In this document: piece by piece, positions 50,656 to 60,061 of the stretch
Layout: the number at the start of each line of letters is the position of its first letter
How positions within the stretch are numbered: position 1 is the stretch's first letter
Notes under the pieces: generated by a model
Told to the model about the DNA's origin: nothing
Seen by the model: the letters and a program-made list of their open reading frames with translations, nothing else
Databases searched by the model: none
Made by a program: the position numbers and the translations under genes
Assembly: GCA_041602035.1 (NCBI GenBank)
Contig: JBFIHA010000013.1
Coordinates: forward strand, 1-64,000
Direction of reading: 5' to 3'
Source: JAOTVV01 sp041602035
GTDB taxonomy: Bacteria > Gemmatimonadota > Gemmatimonadetes > Gemmatimonadales > GWC2-71-9
Length of the DNA: 64,000 bases

Positions 50656-53019
50656 ATGAAACCCACGCGACGCGAATTCCTCTGGGCGATGGGCGCGACA
50701 GCTGCCTCCGTTGGCCTCAGCTGGTCGCCGGACTTCGGGTGGGCGCCCCAGGTGCCCGACGACGTGGGGTGGGCTCCCGGCACCGAGCAGTTCGTCAACT
50801 CGGCGTGTCTGATCTGCCCGGCCCGCTGCGGCGTTCGCGGCCGGGTCGTCGACGGTCGCTTGGTGCAGCTCGGGGGCAATCCCTTCCACCCCGTCAACGC
50901 CGGCGGGCTCTGTCCTCGAGGCATTGCCGGCGTCCAGATGCTCTACCACCCGGATCGCCTCGGGTCGCCATTGCGACGCGTCGGTGCCCGTGGAAGCGAT
51001 TCATGGGAAGCGATCGGGTGGGACGAGGCGCTGCGCCAGTTGGGCGAGCGCCTCGCCTCGCTGCGCGCGAGCGGGCGACCGGAAGCCCTTGCGCTCGTGG
51101 CGGGATACTGCGCGGGGACCATGCACGATCTGTGGCGCCAGTTCCTGCAGAGCTACGGGTCGCCGAACTACGTGGCCGACGACTACGACGACGGTTCCGC
51201 AACCGTGATGGCGCTCATGCACGGCAACCCGCGGCGCCCTGGATACGATCTGGAGCGCGCGGGGTACGTGCTGTCGTTCGGCTCGCCGATGTTCGAGTCT
51301 TGGTGGTCACCGCTGCAGGCATACGCGGCGTTCGCGGGTCCCGAGGGATCGGACGAGGGACGCACCCGCTTCGTGCAAATCGACACGCGCTTCTCCCGCA
51401 CCGCCGCGCATGCCAACGAATGGGTTGGGATCCACCCGGGCACGTTCGGGGTGCTCGCCCTGGGGATCGCCTACATCCTGATCAGGGACGAGCTGTACGA
51501 CGCCGACTTCGTGGAACGGCACGTCGCGGGATTCCAGGACGCGATCGACGCGGGTGGCGCCCTTCAGCAGGGCTATCGGTCCATCGTCATGCGCCACTAC
51601 CGCACCGAGGAGGTCTCGGCGATCACGGGAGTGCCCGTTGCGCGGATTACGGCCATCGCGCGCGCGTTCGCACGGACGGAACATCCGATCGCCGTGTTCG
51701 GCCACGAGGTGACCCACGCTCCGAGTGGGCTGCTCACCGGAATGGCCGTGCACAGCCTCAACGTGTTGATGGGCAGTGTCGGTCGTCCCGGTGGCGTGAT
51801 GTTCGGCGACGACGCTCCACTGGACCCACTCCCCGACCCGCGTATCGATGCGGTGGCCCGCGCGGGGCTCGGCCGCGGAGCCTTGGCTCGGACACCCGCA
51901 CCGTTTGGCGAGGGCGACCCGGCATCGCGGTTCGCGGCGGCCGTCGGCGCCAGCCCCAGTGACACGATCGATACCCTCCTTCTCTACTACGCCAATCCGC
52001 TAGCGTCATCGCCGCGTCCGGACGCATGGCGCGAGGCCCTCGACCGAATTCCGTTCGTCGTCGGCTTCTCGCCGTTCCTCGACGAGACTACGGCGCACGC
52101 CGACCTGATCCTGCCCGACCTACTGGCCTACGAGCGGTGGCAGGACGCGCCGGCGCCCCAATCCCACCCCTATCCAGTGTGGGGGGTGGCGCGGCCGCTG
52201 GTCGCGGCGCCCCCGGGCGGCATGCCGACCGGCGACGTGGTCCTGGCGGTGGCTCGTCAGTTGGGCGGGGGCGTGGGCGCAAGCCTCCCGTACGAGCGCA
52301 TCGAGCTGCTGCTCAAGGAGCGGGCTCGCGGTCTGTTCCGGGTACAGCGCGGCATGACGTTGGGAGACTCGTTCGAGCGCGAGCACCATCGGCAGATGCA
52401 AGAACGCGGCTGGTGGCTGCCTGAACACACCGAGTTCGAGGCCTTCTGGGATGAGCTGGTCCAGCGTGCGGGCTGGACGGACCTCTATATGGACGAGACC
52501 GACCCCACCGGGGTGGCCCGCACCCCAAGCGGCCGCATCGACCTGATGCCGGCCCAATTGCTTGCCGCGCTTGCGACCGCCGGCCGGGGCACGGCGCTGT
52601 ATATGGACGTGGCGGCGATCCGCACAACTAATCCCGACGAGTTTCCGTTGCGGCTGATCCCGTACCGTGTCTCGACCCTCTCATCGGGCACGTTGGCCCT
52701 CGAGCGCTGGCTGGGCGAGACCCCGGGCCTGTTTCCGGAAGTGCACTGGGACCCCTGGGTCGAGGTGGCACCGGCAACGGCGGACGCGCTGGGTCTGGAC
52801 GACAACACCGAAGTGTGGGTCGTTGCCGCCGCGGGTCGATACCGCGCGCGCCTCAAGGTGTTTCCGGGCACCGCGCCCGAGAATGTCTGCGCCCCGTACG
52901 GACTCCGACATCCGGACGGCGAGCTGGCCAACCCGCTGCAGCTGCTCGACGGCTCCAGCGATCCATTGACCGATCGGCCGAATTGGTTCACCACTTTCGT
53001 GCGCCTCGAGCGGGCGTAA
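50656..53019 (+). CDS. Mo-bis-PGD family oxidoreductase, catalytic-type subunit (CISM)
   Basis: 787 aa from the ATG at 50656 (GGGAGG SD); the longer frame upstream overlaps the pentaheme gene. A Tat signal (TRREFLWAMGATAA) indicates folded export. Cys 51, 54, 58 and 86 form the [4Fe-4S] motif of the DMSO-reductase superfamily. Molybdopterin-binding segments and a C-terminal beta-barrel domain (VEVAPATADALGLDDNTEVWVVAA, NVCAPYGLRHPDG) complete the family. Where many members have a Cys or Sec metal ligand, the stretch NYVADDYDDGSA offers Asp (about 178-179), so Mo ligation may be Asp-type or absent, as in QrcB/ActB-like subunits. Flanked by Fe-S and NrfD partners. Confidence 0.92.
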   Translation: MKPTRREFLWAMGATAASVGLSWSPDFGWAPQVPDDVGWAPGTEQFVNSACLICPARCGVRGRVVDGRLVQLGGNPFHPVNAGGLCPRGIAGVQMLYHPDRLGSPLRRVGARGSDSWEAIGWDEALRQLGERLASLRASGRPEALALVAGYCAGTMHDLWRQFLQSYGSPNYVADDYDDGSATVMALMHGNPRRPGYDLERAGYVLSFGSPMFESWWSPLQAYAAFAGPEGSDEGRTRFVQIDTRFSRTAAHANEWVGIHPGTFGVLALGIAYILIRDELYDADFVERHVAGFQDAIDAGGALQQGYRSIVMRHYRTEEVSAITGVPVARITAIARAFARTEHPIAVFGHEVTHAPSGLLTGMAVHSLNVLMGSVGRPGGVMFGDDAPLDPLPDPRIDAVARAGLGRGALARTPAPFGEGDPASRFAAAVGASPSDTIDTLLLYYANPLASSPRPDAWREALDRIPFVVGFSPFLDETTAHADLILPDLLAYERWQDAPAPQSHPYPVWGVARPLVAAPPGGMPTGDVVLAVARQLGGGVGASLPYERIELLLKERARGLFRVQRGMTLGDSFEREHHRQMQERGWWLPEHTEFEAFWDELVQRAGWTDLYMDETDPTGVARTPSGRIDLMPAQLLAALATAGRGTALYMDVAAIRTTNPDEFPLRLIPYRVSTLSSGTLALERWLGETPGLFPEVHWDPWVEVAPATADALGLDDNTEVWVVAAAGRYRARLKVFPGTAPENVCAPYGLRHPDGELANPLQLLDGSSDPLTDRPNWFTTFVRLERA

Positions 53020-53032
53020 GGAACCGAGAGCG

Positions 53033-53716
53033 ATGACACGCTGGGGCATGGCGATCGATCTGGACCGGTGCACGGGTTGTGCGGCGTGTGAGGTGGCGTG
53101 CAAGAGCGAGAACAACGTCGCCACGGTTCCCCCCGACCAGGCCGAAAAGGGTCGAGTCGTGAGCTGGATGCGCGTCATGGCACACGCGGTAGGGGAATTC
53201 CCCGAGACCCACCTCGAGTTCTACCCGCGGCCCTGCATGCACTGCGACAACCCCCCCTGCATCAAGGTGTGTCCGGTGCGTGCCACCTACATCGACCCCG
53301 AGGGCATCGTCGGACAGATCTACCCGCGGTGCATCGGGTGCCGGTACTGCGCCAACGCCTGTCCCTACACCGTGAAGTACTTCAACTGGTACGGACCGGA
53401 GTGGTCGGACTCGGAGCGTCAGCATCTGAACCCGGATGTCTCGCCTCGGACCGTTGGCGTTATCGAGAAGTGCTCCTTCTGCCACCACCGCTTGCAGCGT
53501 GCTCGGGAACAGGCCCGGGCCGAGAACCGCGACGTGCGCGAGGAGGACTACCAGCCCGCGTGCGCCGAGATCTGTCCCACCAGGGCGATCGTGTTCGGCG
53601 ACCTCGACAACCCAACGCACCACGTGGCCGAGCTGAAGGAGGATCCGCGGGCAATGCGCATCATGGAGGATCTCGGAACCCAGCCGAAGGTCTACTACCT
53701 CAGGGCGAGGAGGTGA
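53033..53716 (+). CDS. Four-cluster ferredoxin-type subunit (NrfC/PsrB/QrcC-like)
   Basis: 227 aa. No signal peptide; it is probably exported with the Tat substrate. Four cysteine sets bind iron-sulfur clusters: CTGCAACEVAC (13-23), CMHCDNPPCIKVCP, CIGCRYCANACP and the split set CSFC...CAEICP. This matches the four-cluster DmsB/NrfC/PsrB family that wires a molybdopterin subunit to a membrane quinone subunit. It starts 13 bp after the large subunit and ends 1 bp before the NrfD gene (TGAGATG), so the three are co-translated. Confidence 0.95.
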   Translation: MTRWGMAIDLDRCTGCAACEVACKSENNVATVPPDQAEKGRVVSWMRVMAHAVGEFPETHLEFYPRPCMHCDNPPCIKVCPVRATYIDPEGIVGQIYPRCIGCRYCANACPYTVKYFNWYGPEWSDSERQHLNPDVSPRTVGVIEKCSFCHHRLQRAREQARAENRDVREEDYQPACAEICPTRAIVFGDLDNPTHHVAELKEDPRAMRIMEDLGTQPKVYYLRARR

Positions 53717-53717
53717 G

Positions 53718-55061
53718 ATGCGCCGCGAGGTAGCGGAGAAACTGGCCAGCCTCCCCCCGGACGAGCGGGTCCTGCTCCGGCCGCTCGTCGACACATCGCG
53801 GGGATTCTACATCATGGCGGGCGTGTTCGGCGGCATCAGCCTCTTGGGCCTCGTCGCGTACATCCTGCAGGTGCGCTACGGCCTGGGCCGTACCGGACTG
53901 AATCGGCCTGGATACTGGGGCATCTACATCATCTGCTTTGTTTTCTTCATCGGGATCAGCCACGCGGGCACCTTGATTTCCGCAATCCTGCGGGTCAGCA
54001 AGGCGGAGTGGCGCCGTTCCATCACACGCTCAGCAGAGCTGATCACGGTGCTTGTGATCGGGTTCGGTGCCATCCAGCCGATCATCGACATGGGCCGCCC
54101 CGATCGGGTGCTCAACGTAATCTTGCACGCGCAGTGGCGCTCTCCGCTCCTGTGGGACGTGATCAGCATCGGCCTCTATTTCATGTCCTGCACGATCTAT
54201 CTCTATCTCCCGCTGCTCCCGGACCTCGCGATCATTCGGGACTCCGGCATCAAGGCACCGCGCTTCTATCGCTTCTTGGCGGCGGGCTACAACGACACGC
54301 CGGTGCAGCGGTTTCGGTTGGAGCGCGCCATCGGCGTCCTTTCGATCGTCGTGATCCCGATCGCGGTCTCGGTACACACGGTGATCGGCTGGATCTTTGC
54401 GATGACGCTGCGGCCCATGTGGCACAGCACGATCTTCGGACCCTACTTCGTTATGGGGGCCATCTATTCCGGCATCGCCGCCATCCTCGTGGCGATGGCA
54501 GTGCTCCGCCGCGTGTACCACCTCGAGAACTATTTCAAGGATGTCCACTTCGACTACCTGGGTCGCCTGCTGCTTATCCTCAGTCTGTTGTGGTTCTATT
54601 TCACGTTCGCGGAATACCTCACGGCATTCTATGGCGGGGAGCCCGGCGAGATGCGCACGTTCTGGGCGAAGCTCACGGGACCATTCGCCCTGCCCTTCTG
54701 GGCGATGGTCGCAGGGTGTTTCATCATCCCGCTGGCGCTCATGGCGCGGCAGGCCACGCGGACCCCGCGTGGCACCACGATCGCCGGCATCGCCGTGGTC
54801 ATCGGGATGTGGCTCGAACGGTACAACATCGTGGTGCCGACGTCGGTCAATCCCCGCTGGGAGATCGAGTCCATCGGGCACTACCTGCCGTCGTGGATCG
54901 AGCTGGCGATCATGGCCGGGACCTTCTCGGGGTTCGTTCTCCTGTACATGATCGCCACCAAGATCGTACCCATCGTCTCGATCTGGGAGATCAAGGAGGG
55001 CCGCGCAGTGGTGCAGGAGGTCGCCGAACGGGTGGCGAGATACTCCGGGAGCCACCCATGA
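53718..55061 (+). CDS. NrfD/PsrC-family quinone-interacting membrane subunit
   Basis: 447 aa, about ten transmembrane helices, the NrfD/PolS layout (GFYIMAGVFGGISLLGLVAYIL, GIYIICFVFFIGISHAGTLISAIL, ISIGLYFMSCTIYLYLPLL and so on). The ISHAGTLISAILR segment and the second-half repeats with HTVIGWIFAMTL match quinone-site NrfD proteins of ACIII/Qrc type. It exchanges electrons between the quinone pool and the periplasmic Fe-S/Mo/heme subunits, possibly moving protons. Its stop overlaps the ATG of the next cytochrome (ATGA), tying that cytochrome to the complex. Confidence 0.94.
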   Translation: MRREVAEKLASLPPDERVLLRPLVDTSRGFYIMAGVFGGISLLGLVAYILQVRYGLGRTGLNRPGYWGIYIICFVFFIGISHAGTLISAILRVSKAEWRRSITRSAELITVLVIGFGAIQPIIDMGRPDRVLNVILHAQWRSPLLWDVISIGLYFMSCTIYLYLPLLPDLAIIRDSGIKAPRFYRFLAAGYNDTPVQRFRLERAIGVLSIVVIPIAVSVHTVIGWIFAMTLRPMWHSTIFGPYFVMGAIYSGIAAILVAMAVLRRVYHLENYFKDVHFDYLGRLLLILSLLWFYFTFAEYLTAFYGGEPGEMRTFWAKLTGPFALPFWAMVAGCFIIPLALMARQATRTPRGTTIAGIAVVIGMWLERYNIVVPTSVNPRWEIESIGHYLPSWIELAIMAGTFSGFVLLYMIATKIVPIVSIWEIKEGRAVVQEVAERVARYSGSHP

Positions 55062-56290
55062 CCCCGCTCTTCCGATGCCGCCAGTTCCCCCGATGGGTAG
55101 CCGGTGCAGCGTTCATGTGGATGGGCCTCGTTATGGGCCCGTCACTCGAGGCCCAGTCCGAGCAGATCTACCCGGGCGATCCCGTGGCCGGCCGGCGGCT
55201 GTTCGTCGAGCGGCGGTGTGTGCGCTGCCACGCCATCTGGGGCAACGGCGGCACCCTGGGACCGGATTTCGCGATGGTTGGGGCCGGCCGCAGTCTCCCA
55301 CAACTCGCCGGGATGTTTTGGAACCACACCCCGCAGATGATCGAGACCGTTCGTGATCGCGGGTTCGAATGGCCGAGGTTCACAGAGACAGAGCTTGCCA
55401 ATCTGATCAGCTACATCTACTACGTGAAGCTGTTCGACGAGCCCGGCGATCCTACGCTGGGAGAGCGCTCATTCCGCGACCGGCGCTGCGTGGACTGTCA
55501 CGCCGTGGGCGGATCCGGAGGGACCTCCGGTACGGCCCTCGATGGCTACGCCAGGTACATCGCGCCGATCGCGCTCGCCCAGGGCATGTGGAACGCCGGC
55601 CCGAGCATGCAGGCGATGCAGCGGGCACGGGGCACCGGTCAACTAGAGTTTATGGGCCGCGAGATCGCGGATATTCAGGCCTACATACGCTCGGCATCCC
55701 GGGTCGGCGATCGCGAAATCGTGTACCTGCAGCCTCCGAATCCCGACAACGGGCGCCGCCTGTTCGTGCAGCGGCAGTGCGCGCGGTGCCACGGGCCGCA
55801 GGGTCGCGGCACGGCAGCCGGCCCAAATCTGCGGGCGGCAACGGAACGCTTGCGCGTGGCGCAAATCGCGGGGCAGCTGTGGAATCACGCGTCGCAAATG
55901 GCGTCGGCGATGCAGGCCGGGGGCATGACCTTCCCGCGGTTCCGCGGCACCGAGCTAGCCGACCTGATCTCGTTTCTCTATTATCTGCGATTCTATGAGA
56001 CCGCAGGTGATCTGCGGGTCGGCGAGCAACTGTTCGTGACCAAGGGCTGCGCCGCGTGTCACCCCACTGGAGGAGATACGGCGGCGGGCCCCGATCTGTC
56101 GCAATCGGAGGTGCTCCGCACCCCGCTGGGACTCGCGACGGCTATGTGGGACCATGCGCCCGCCATGTATGCCCAGATTCGGTCGGCGGACGTGGAGTGG
56201 CCCCGGTTCGAGGGCGATGAGATGCGGGATCTATCGGTCTATTTGCGAACCCTGGCTTCGGGAGGACGGGAGGGGACGGCAGCACGCTGA
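55058..56290 (+). CDS. Tandem tetraheme cytochrome c
   Basis: 410 aa from the ATG at 55058, overlapping the NrfD stop. Signal (about 1-33, ending LEAQS) then four mono-heme class I domains of about 90-100 residues: CVRCH (54), CVDCH (144), CARCH (241), CAACH (331). Each domain repeats a unit of heme site, GP(D/N)L, a (M/L)W(N/D)HxxxM stretch (variant MWNAGPSM in domain 2) and PRFxGxE(L/M)xDL followed by GDxxxGxxLF. The Met in the WNHxxxM block is a candidate distal ligand. It probably stores or relays electrons beside the CISM complex. The next gene is a paralogue. Confidence 0.92.
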   Translation: MTPLFRCRQFPRWVAGAAFMWMGLVMGPSLEAQSEQIYPGDPVAGRRLFVERRCVRCHAIWGNGGTLGPDFAMVGAGRSLPQLAGMFWNHTPQMIETVRDRGFEWPRFTETELANLISYIYYVKLFDEPGDPTLGERSFRDRRCVDCHAVGGSGGTSGTALDGYARYIAPIALAQGMWNAGPSMQAMQRARGTGQLEFMGREIADIQAYIRSASRVGDREIVYLQPPNPDNGRRLFVQRQCARCHGPQGRGTAAGPNLRAATERLRVAQIAGQLWNHASQMASAMQAGGMTFPRFRGTELADLISFLYYLRFYETAGDLRVGEQLFVTKGCAACHPTGGDTAAGPDLSQSEVLRTPLGLATAMWDHAPAMYAQIRSADVEWPRFEGDEMRDLSVYLRTLASGGREGTAAR

Positions 56291-56352
56291 CAGTCGGGGC
56301 CGCCTGCAGCAGCGCGTGAACCCGCGGCCTGCGCGCAACGGAGGGCTCAACT

Positions 56353-57570
56353 ATGCGATCGCACCTGTCCACCCGACAGCCTCTGGCACCGTGGTGTCTG
56401 ATCGGCGCCATGTCCATCGCTCCGGTGCTGGCCTTCTCCGCCCCGCCGCTGGAAGCACAGGAGCGTCCGCTCCCCACACAGAACGCCATGGCCGGTGCCA
56501 GCGTGTTCGGCACCGAGGGATGCGTCAAGTGTCACGCGATCGATGGGCTCGGCGGCACCGAGGGCCCGGACCTGGCACGCTTTCCGACCTCGCGCACCTT
56601 CTACGACCTGGCAGCCGCGATGTGGAACCACCTGCCGGCGATGGTGTCACGCATGCGGGATTTGGGGATCCGTGAGCCCCACCTCTCTGACCGAGAAACC
56701 GGCGACCTCATCGCCTTTCTCTTCTCTTTGGACTACTTCGACACGCCCGGCGACACGGTACGGGGCCGCGATCTGTTCGACACGAAGCGATGCGTGCTCT
56801 GTCATCAGATCGGCGGGGTCGGTGGCGTGGTCGGTCCGAGCCTCAGCACGTCCGGCACGATCCAGGCGCCGATCGAGTTCGCGACCGCAATGTGGAATCA
56901 TGGCCCCGCGATGAGCGGTGCGATGCAGGCGCGAGGGATTGCCAGACCGCGGTTCACGGGGACCGAGTTACGGGACTTGATCGCCTACATCAAGACGGAC
57001 AAGCAGGGATTTCCGTCGGGGCCGCTGTATGTGCTCCCTGGGCTGGCGGGGGAAGGCCGACAGGTGTTCGTCGAGAAAACCTGCAACAACTGCCACGACG
57101 TCGAGGGACTCGGCGCTCACGCCGCGCCCGACCTCGCCGATCGAGGGGTGAGCGGCAGTCTCCTTACGTTTGCCGCGGCCATGTGGAACAAGGCGCCGGC
57201 CATGACGGCGTCGATGCGAGCCCGAGGGCTCTCGGTGCCCGCCCTCTCGCCGACGGAGATGGCGGACCTCGTCGGGTATCTCTACTCCGTGAAGTACTTC
57301 ACGCAGTCGGGGGACGTTCGACGTGGACGGCAGCGAATCCGCACGAAAGGGTGCCTCGGGTGCCACACCCTCGACGGTCGAGGGACCGGCGGGGCTCGTG
57401 AGTTCCGGGAGATGCCACCGTTCAGGACGCCGGCCGCGATCACCGCCGCCCTATGGAATCACGTGCTGCTGGGCGAGCAGGGCGGCACCGCGGTCGACTG
57501 GCCGGTCTTCAAGGCCGACGAGATCGCCGACGTGGCCGCGTTCTTGATGTCGCTGTCAGGGGGGCGCTGA
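56353..57570 (+). CDS. Second tandem tetraheme cytochrome c
   Basis: 405 aa. Signal (about 1-35) then four heme domains, CVKCH (57), CVLCH (147), CNNCH (244), CLGCH (334), with the same WNHxPAM and RGxxxPRFxGxEL repeat units as the preceding gene, including a clear AAAMWNHLPAM, TAMWNHGPAM and AAMWNKAPAM series. Tandem duplication followed by divergence is the simplest reading. It ends the operon; a weak GGCCCC/GGGGCC hairpin lies at 57600-57616. The 234 bp to the next gene hold no other feature. Confidence 0.92.
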   Translation: MRSHLSTRQPLAPWCLIGAMSIAPVLAFSAPPLEAQERPLPTQNAMAGASVFGTEGCVKCHAIDGLGGTEGPDLARFPTSRTFYDLAAAMWNHLPAMVSRMRDLGIREPHLSDRETGDLIAFLFSLDYFDTPGDTVRGRDLFDTKRCVLCHQIGGVGGVVGPSLSTSGTIQAPIEFATAMWNHGPAMSGAMQARGIARPRFTGTELRDLIAYIKTDKQGFPSGPLYVLPGLAGEGRQVFVEKTCNNCHDVEGLGAHAAPDLADRGVSGSLLTFAAAMWNKAPAMTASMRARGLSVPALSPTEMADLVGYLYSVKYFTQSGDVRRGRQRIRTKGCLGCHTLDGRGTGGAREFREMPPFRTPAAITAALWNHVLLGEQGGTAVDWPVFKADEIADVAAFLMSLSGGR

Positions 57571-57804
57571 GGACCGCTGCCGAGTCACATCGACGGACGG
57601 GCCCCCTCACGGGGCCGCGGCGGCCTGTCACCTGAGGGACCGTTACGACCACGCCCGGCGGCGACGTGGTGTCCCCGCCGCGACGCTCCATCCCACCTCG
57701 GGGCCCGTCCGCTCAGGCTGCCCCGCGAGCCACACCTTGCGTCGGCCCGGCTGATCTGGAAGACTTTCTCCATTCGCCCTCGACAGTCGAGCAGGAGTAT
57801 CCTG

Positions 57805-59898
57805 ATGAAGCGATCCATGCGTTGGATGTGGGCGGTCGCCGCGCTCGTGGCGACCCCGCTGACCGCACAGCAGGAGGAGGATCCCTACCTCTGGTTGGAG
57901 GACGTGGAGGGGGCGGAAGCCCTCGAATGGGTCGAGGCGCAAAATGCCACGACCGTCGCGCGGTTGGAAGCCTACGCGGCTTTCCGCGACTTTTACGAGC
58001 AAAGCCTCGCGATTTTGAACTCCACCCAGCGCATTCCCTACGTCTCGATCATGGGAGCGCACGTGTACAACTTCTGGCAGGACGCCCAGCACGAGAAGGG
58101 TATCTGGCGCCGCACGTCGCTCACGGACTACCTGACACCCTCACCGAGCTGGGAGGTCGTCTTGGACCTCGATGCTCTCGCCGCCGCGGAGGGCGAGAAC
58201 TGGGTCTGGAAGGGTGCTAACTGCCTCTACCCGGACTACAACAGGTGCGCAGTGAACCTGTCGCGCGGCGGCGCCGACGCCGTCGTCGTCCGCGAGTATG
58301 ACGCCGCGATGCGCCGGTTTGTCGACGGGGGCTTCCACCTTCCCGAGGCCAAGGGTGGGGTGTCGTGGCTCGACGAGAACACGCTGTATGTCGGCACCGA
58401 CTTTGGTGAGGGTTCCCTGACGACGTCGGGATACCCGCGCATGGCCAAGCTGTGGCGACGCGGCACTCCGCTCCGTGAAGCCGAAACCATCCTCGAGGGC
58501 GCGGTCACCGACATGGGGCTGTGGGGTGGCGTCCAGCACACACCCGAAGGTCGCTACGAGATCGTCACCCGGGCACTGACGTTCTACTCCCGCGAGACCT
58601 ACCTGCGGCGCGGCGACGAGATGGTGAAGCTCGATCTCCCGGCCGACGCGACGCCGTTCGGCGTCTTCAAGCATCAGCTCCTCGTTCAATTGAAATCTGA
58701 CTGGACCGTCGACGGCGCAACCTATCCACAGGGAGCGTTGCTCAGCATCAGCCTCGGCGCGTTTCTCACAGGATCCAAGGACTTCACGGTCATCGTCGCT
58801 CCGGACGAGCGGTCGTCCATCTCAGGAATCAGAACGACCAAGAACCTCCTGCTGGTCAACATGCTGGAAAACGTCCGGAGCACGTTGTACGAGTACCGTT
58901 TTCAGGATGGCGCATGGGCACGAGCCCCGGTCGAGCTGCCGCCGTTCGGGACCATCCAGCTCGGTAGCGCCGACGAGAACTCGGACACGTACTTCATTAA
59001 CTTCGAGAGCTTCCTGATCCCGAGCTCGTTGTACCTGGCCACGAATACCGGTGAAACCACGACTGTGAAACAGGTGAAGAACCTGCCGGCGTTCTTCGAC
59101 GCTGAGCCCTTCACGGCGCAACAGTTCGAGGCCACGTCACAGGACGGGACGCAGATCCCATACTTCGTCGTGCACCGGAAGGACCTGCAGTTCGACGGCG
59201 CCAATCCGACGCTACTGTATGGGTATGGAGGGTTCGAGATCTCCATGGAACCGTCGTACTCGGCGACCATTGGCTCGGCCTGGCTGTCGCGCGGCGGCGT
59301 CTACGTCTTGGCGAACATCCGCGGGGGTGGCGAGTTCGGGCCGCGGTGGCACCAGTCCGCACTCAAGGAGCATCGACAGCGCGCGTACGACGATTTCATC
59401 GCGGTTGCCCAGGACCTCGTCGCCCGGGGGGTCACGTCTCCGGCCCGCCTAGGCATCCGGGGTGGGAGCAATGGTGGGCTACTCGTGGGCGCGGCCTTCA
59501 CCCAACGCCCGGACCTATTCGGCGCGGTTGTCTGCCGAGTGCCGTTGCTGGACATGAAGCGCTACAACAAGCTGCTCGCCGGCGCTTCGTGGATGGCCGA
59601 GTACGGCAATCCGGACATCCCGGAGGAGTGGGAGTACATCCGCCGGTACTCGCCGTACCACAACGTGCATCCCGACCGTGCCTATCCACGAGTGTTCTTC
59701 CTCACGTCGACGCGCGACGACCGGGTGCATCCGGGCCACGCGCGCAAGATGGTCGCGAAGATGACGGATCAGGGACACGAGGTGCTCTATTACGAGAACA
59801 CCGAAGGCGGGCATGCAGCCGCGACCACAAACCGGCAGCGGGCATACATGGGCGCCCTCGAGTTCGCGTATCTGTGGAGCGAGTTGGGCCGGAACTAG
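57805..59898 (+). CDS. Prolyl oligopeptidase family serine peptidase (S9A)
   Basis: 697 aa with AGGAG 9 bp before the ATG. A signal peptide (about 1-23, ending TAQQ) indicates export. N-terminal S9A sequence (DPYLWLEDVEGAEALEWVEAQN) leads to a seven-bladed propeller (about 80-410), then the alpha/beta hydrolase with GGSNGG (Ser about 555), DDRVHPGHARKM (Asp about 638-639) and GGHAAA (His about 670). It cleaves short peptides after proline. The family usually has about 690-720 residues, so it is complete. Independent gene between the cytochrome operon and a Crp/Fnr regulator. Confidence 0.94.
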   Translation: MKRSMRWMWAVAALVATPLTAQQEEDPYLWLEDVEGAEALEWVEAQNATTVARLEAYAAFRDFYEQSLAILNSTQRIPYVSIMGAHVYNFWQDAQHEKGIWRRTSLTDYLTPSPSWEVVLDLDALAAAEGENWVWKGANCLYPDYNRCAVNLSRGGADAVVVREYDAAMRRFVDGGFHLPEAKGGVSWLDENTLYVGTDFGEGSLTTSGYPRMAKLWRRGTPLREAETILEGAVTDMGLWGGVQHTPEGRYEIVTRALTFYSRETYLRRGDEMVKLDLPADATPFGVFKHQLLVQLKSDWTVDGATYPQGALLSISLGAFLTGSKDFTVIVAPDERSSISGIRTTKNLLLVNMLENVRSTLYEYRFQDGAWARAPVELPPFGTIQLGSADENSDTYFINFESFLIPSSLYLATNTGETTTVKQVKNLPAFFDAEPFTAQQFEATSQDGTQIPYFVVHRKDLQFDGANPTLLYGYGGFEISMEPSYSATIGSAWLSRGGVYVLANIRGGGEFGPRWHQSALKEHRQRAYDDFIAVAQDLVARGVTSPARLGIRGGSNGGLLVGAAFTQRPDLFGAVVCRVPLLDMKRYNKLLAGASWMAEYGNPDIPEEWEYIRRYSPYHNVHPDRAYPRVFFLTSTRDDRVHPGHARKMVAKMTDQGHEVLYYENTEGGHAAATTNRQRAYMGALEFAYLWSELGRN

Positions 59899-59925
59899 CG
59901 CGACCGGAAGTCTGCGTCACACCTC

Positions 59926-59958
59926 AGGGCGCCGGGACTGCTTCCGGCGCCCTTTCTT
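59926..59958 (+). terminator. Intrinsic terminator after the S9A peptidase gene
   Basis: AGGGCGCCGG (59926-59935) pairs with CCGGCGCCCT (59944-59953) around an 8-nt loop and is followed by TTCTT, 27 bp after the stop codon. Confidence 0.8.
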
Positions 59959-60036
59959 GTCCAGCGTGACCAAGTCACGGAAGGGAATCGGGCTTCGATC
60001 TACACTTTCAGGAGATCGTATCAACTCGTCCCCTCT

Positions 60037-60061
60037 GCGGGGCCTCCACCCGAGGCCCCGC
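60037..60061 (+). terminator. Second strong hairpin upstream of the Crp/Fnr gene
   Basis: GCGGGGCCTC (60037-60046) and GAGGCCCCGC (60052-60061) form a perfect 10-bp stem with a 5-nt loop, followed by TTGTGTTT. With the first terminator at 59926-59958 it brackets about 80 nt (59959-60036) without a gene, which could be a leader or a small RNA. Confidence 0.55.

Noticed and set aside
54008..55057. Upstream extension of the first tetraheme cytochrome
   Set aside because: It overlaps the NrfD gene in another frame; the ATG at 55058 begins a proper signal peptide and overlaps the previous stop as in coupled genes.
55361..55380. GGTTCGAATGG resembling a tRNA T-arm
   Set aside because: It is inside the tetraheme cytochrome coding sequence and no acceptor or anticodon stem surrounds it.
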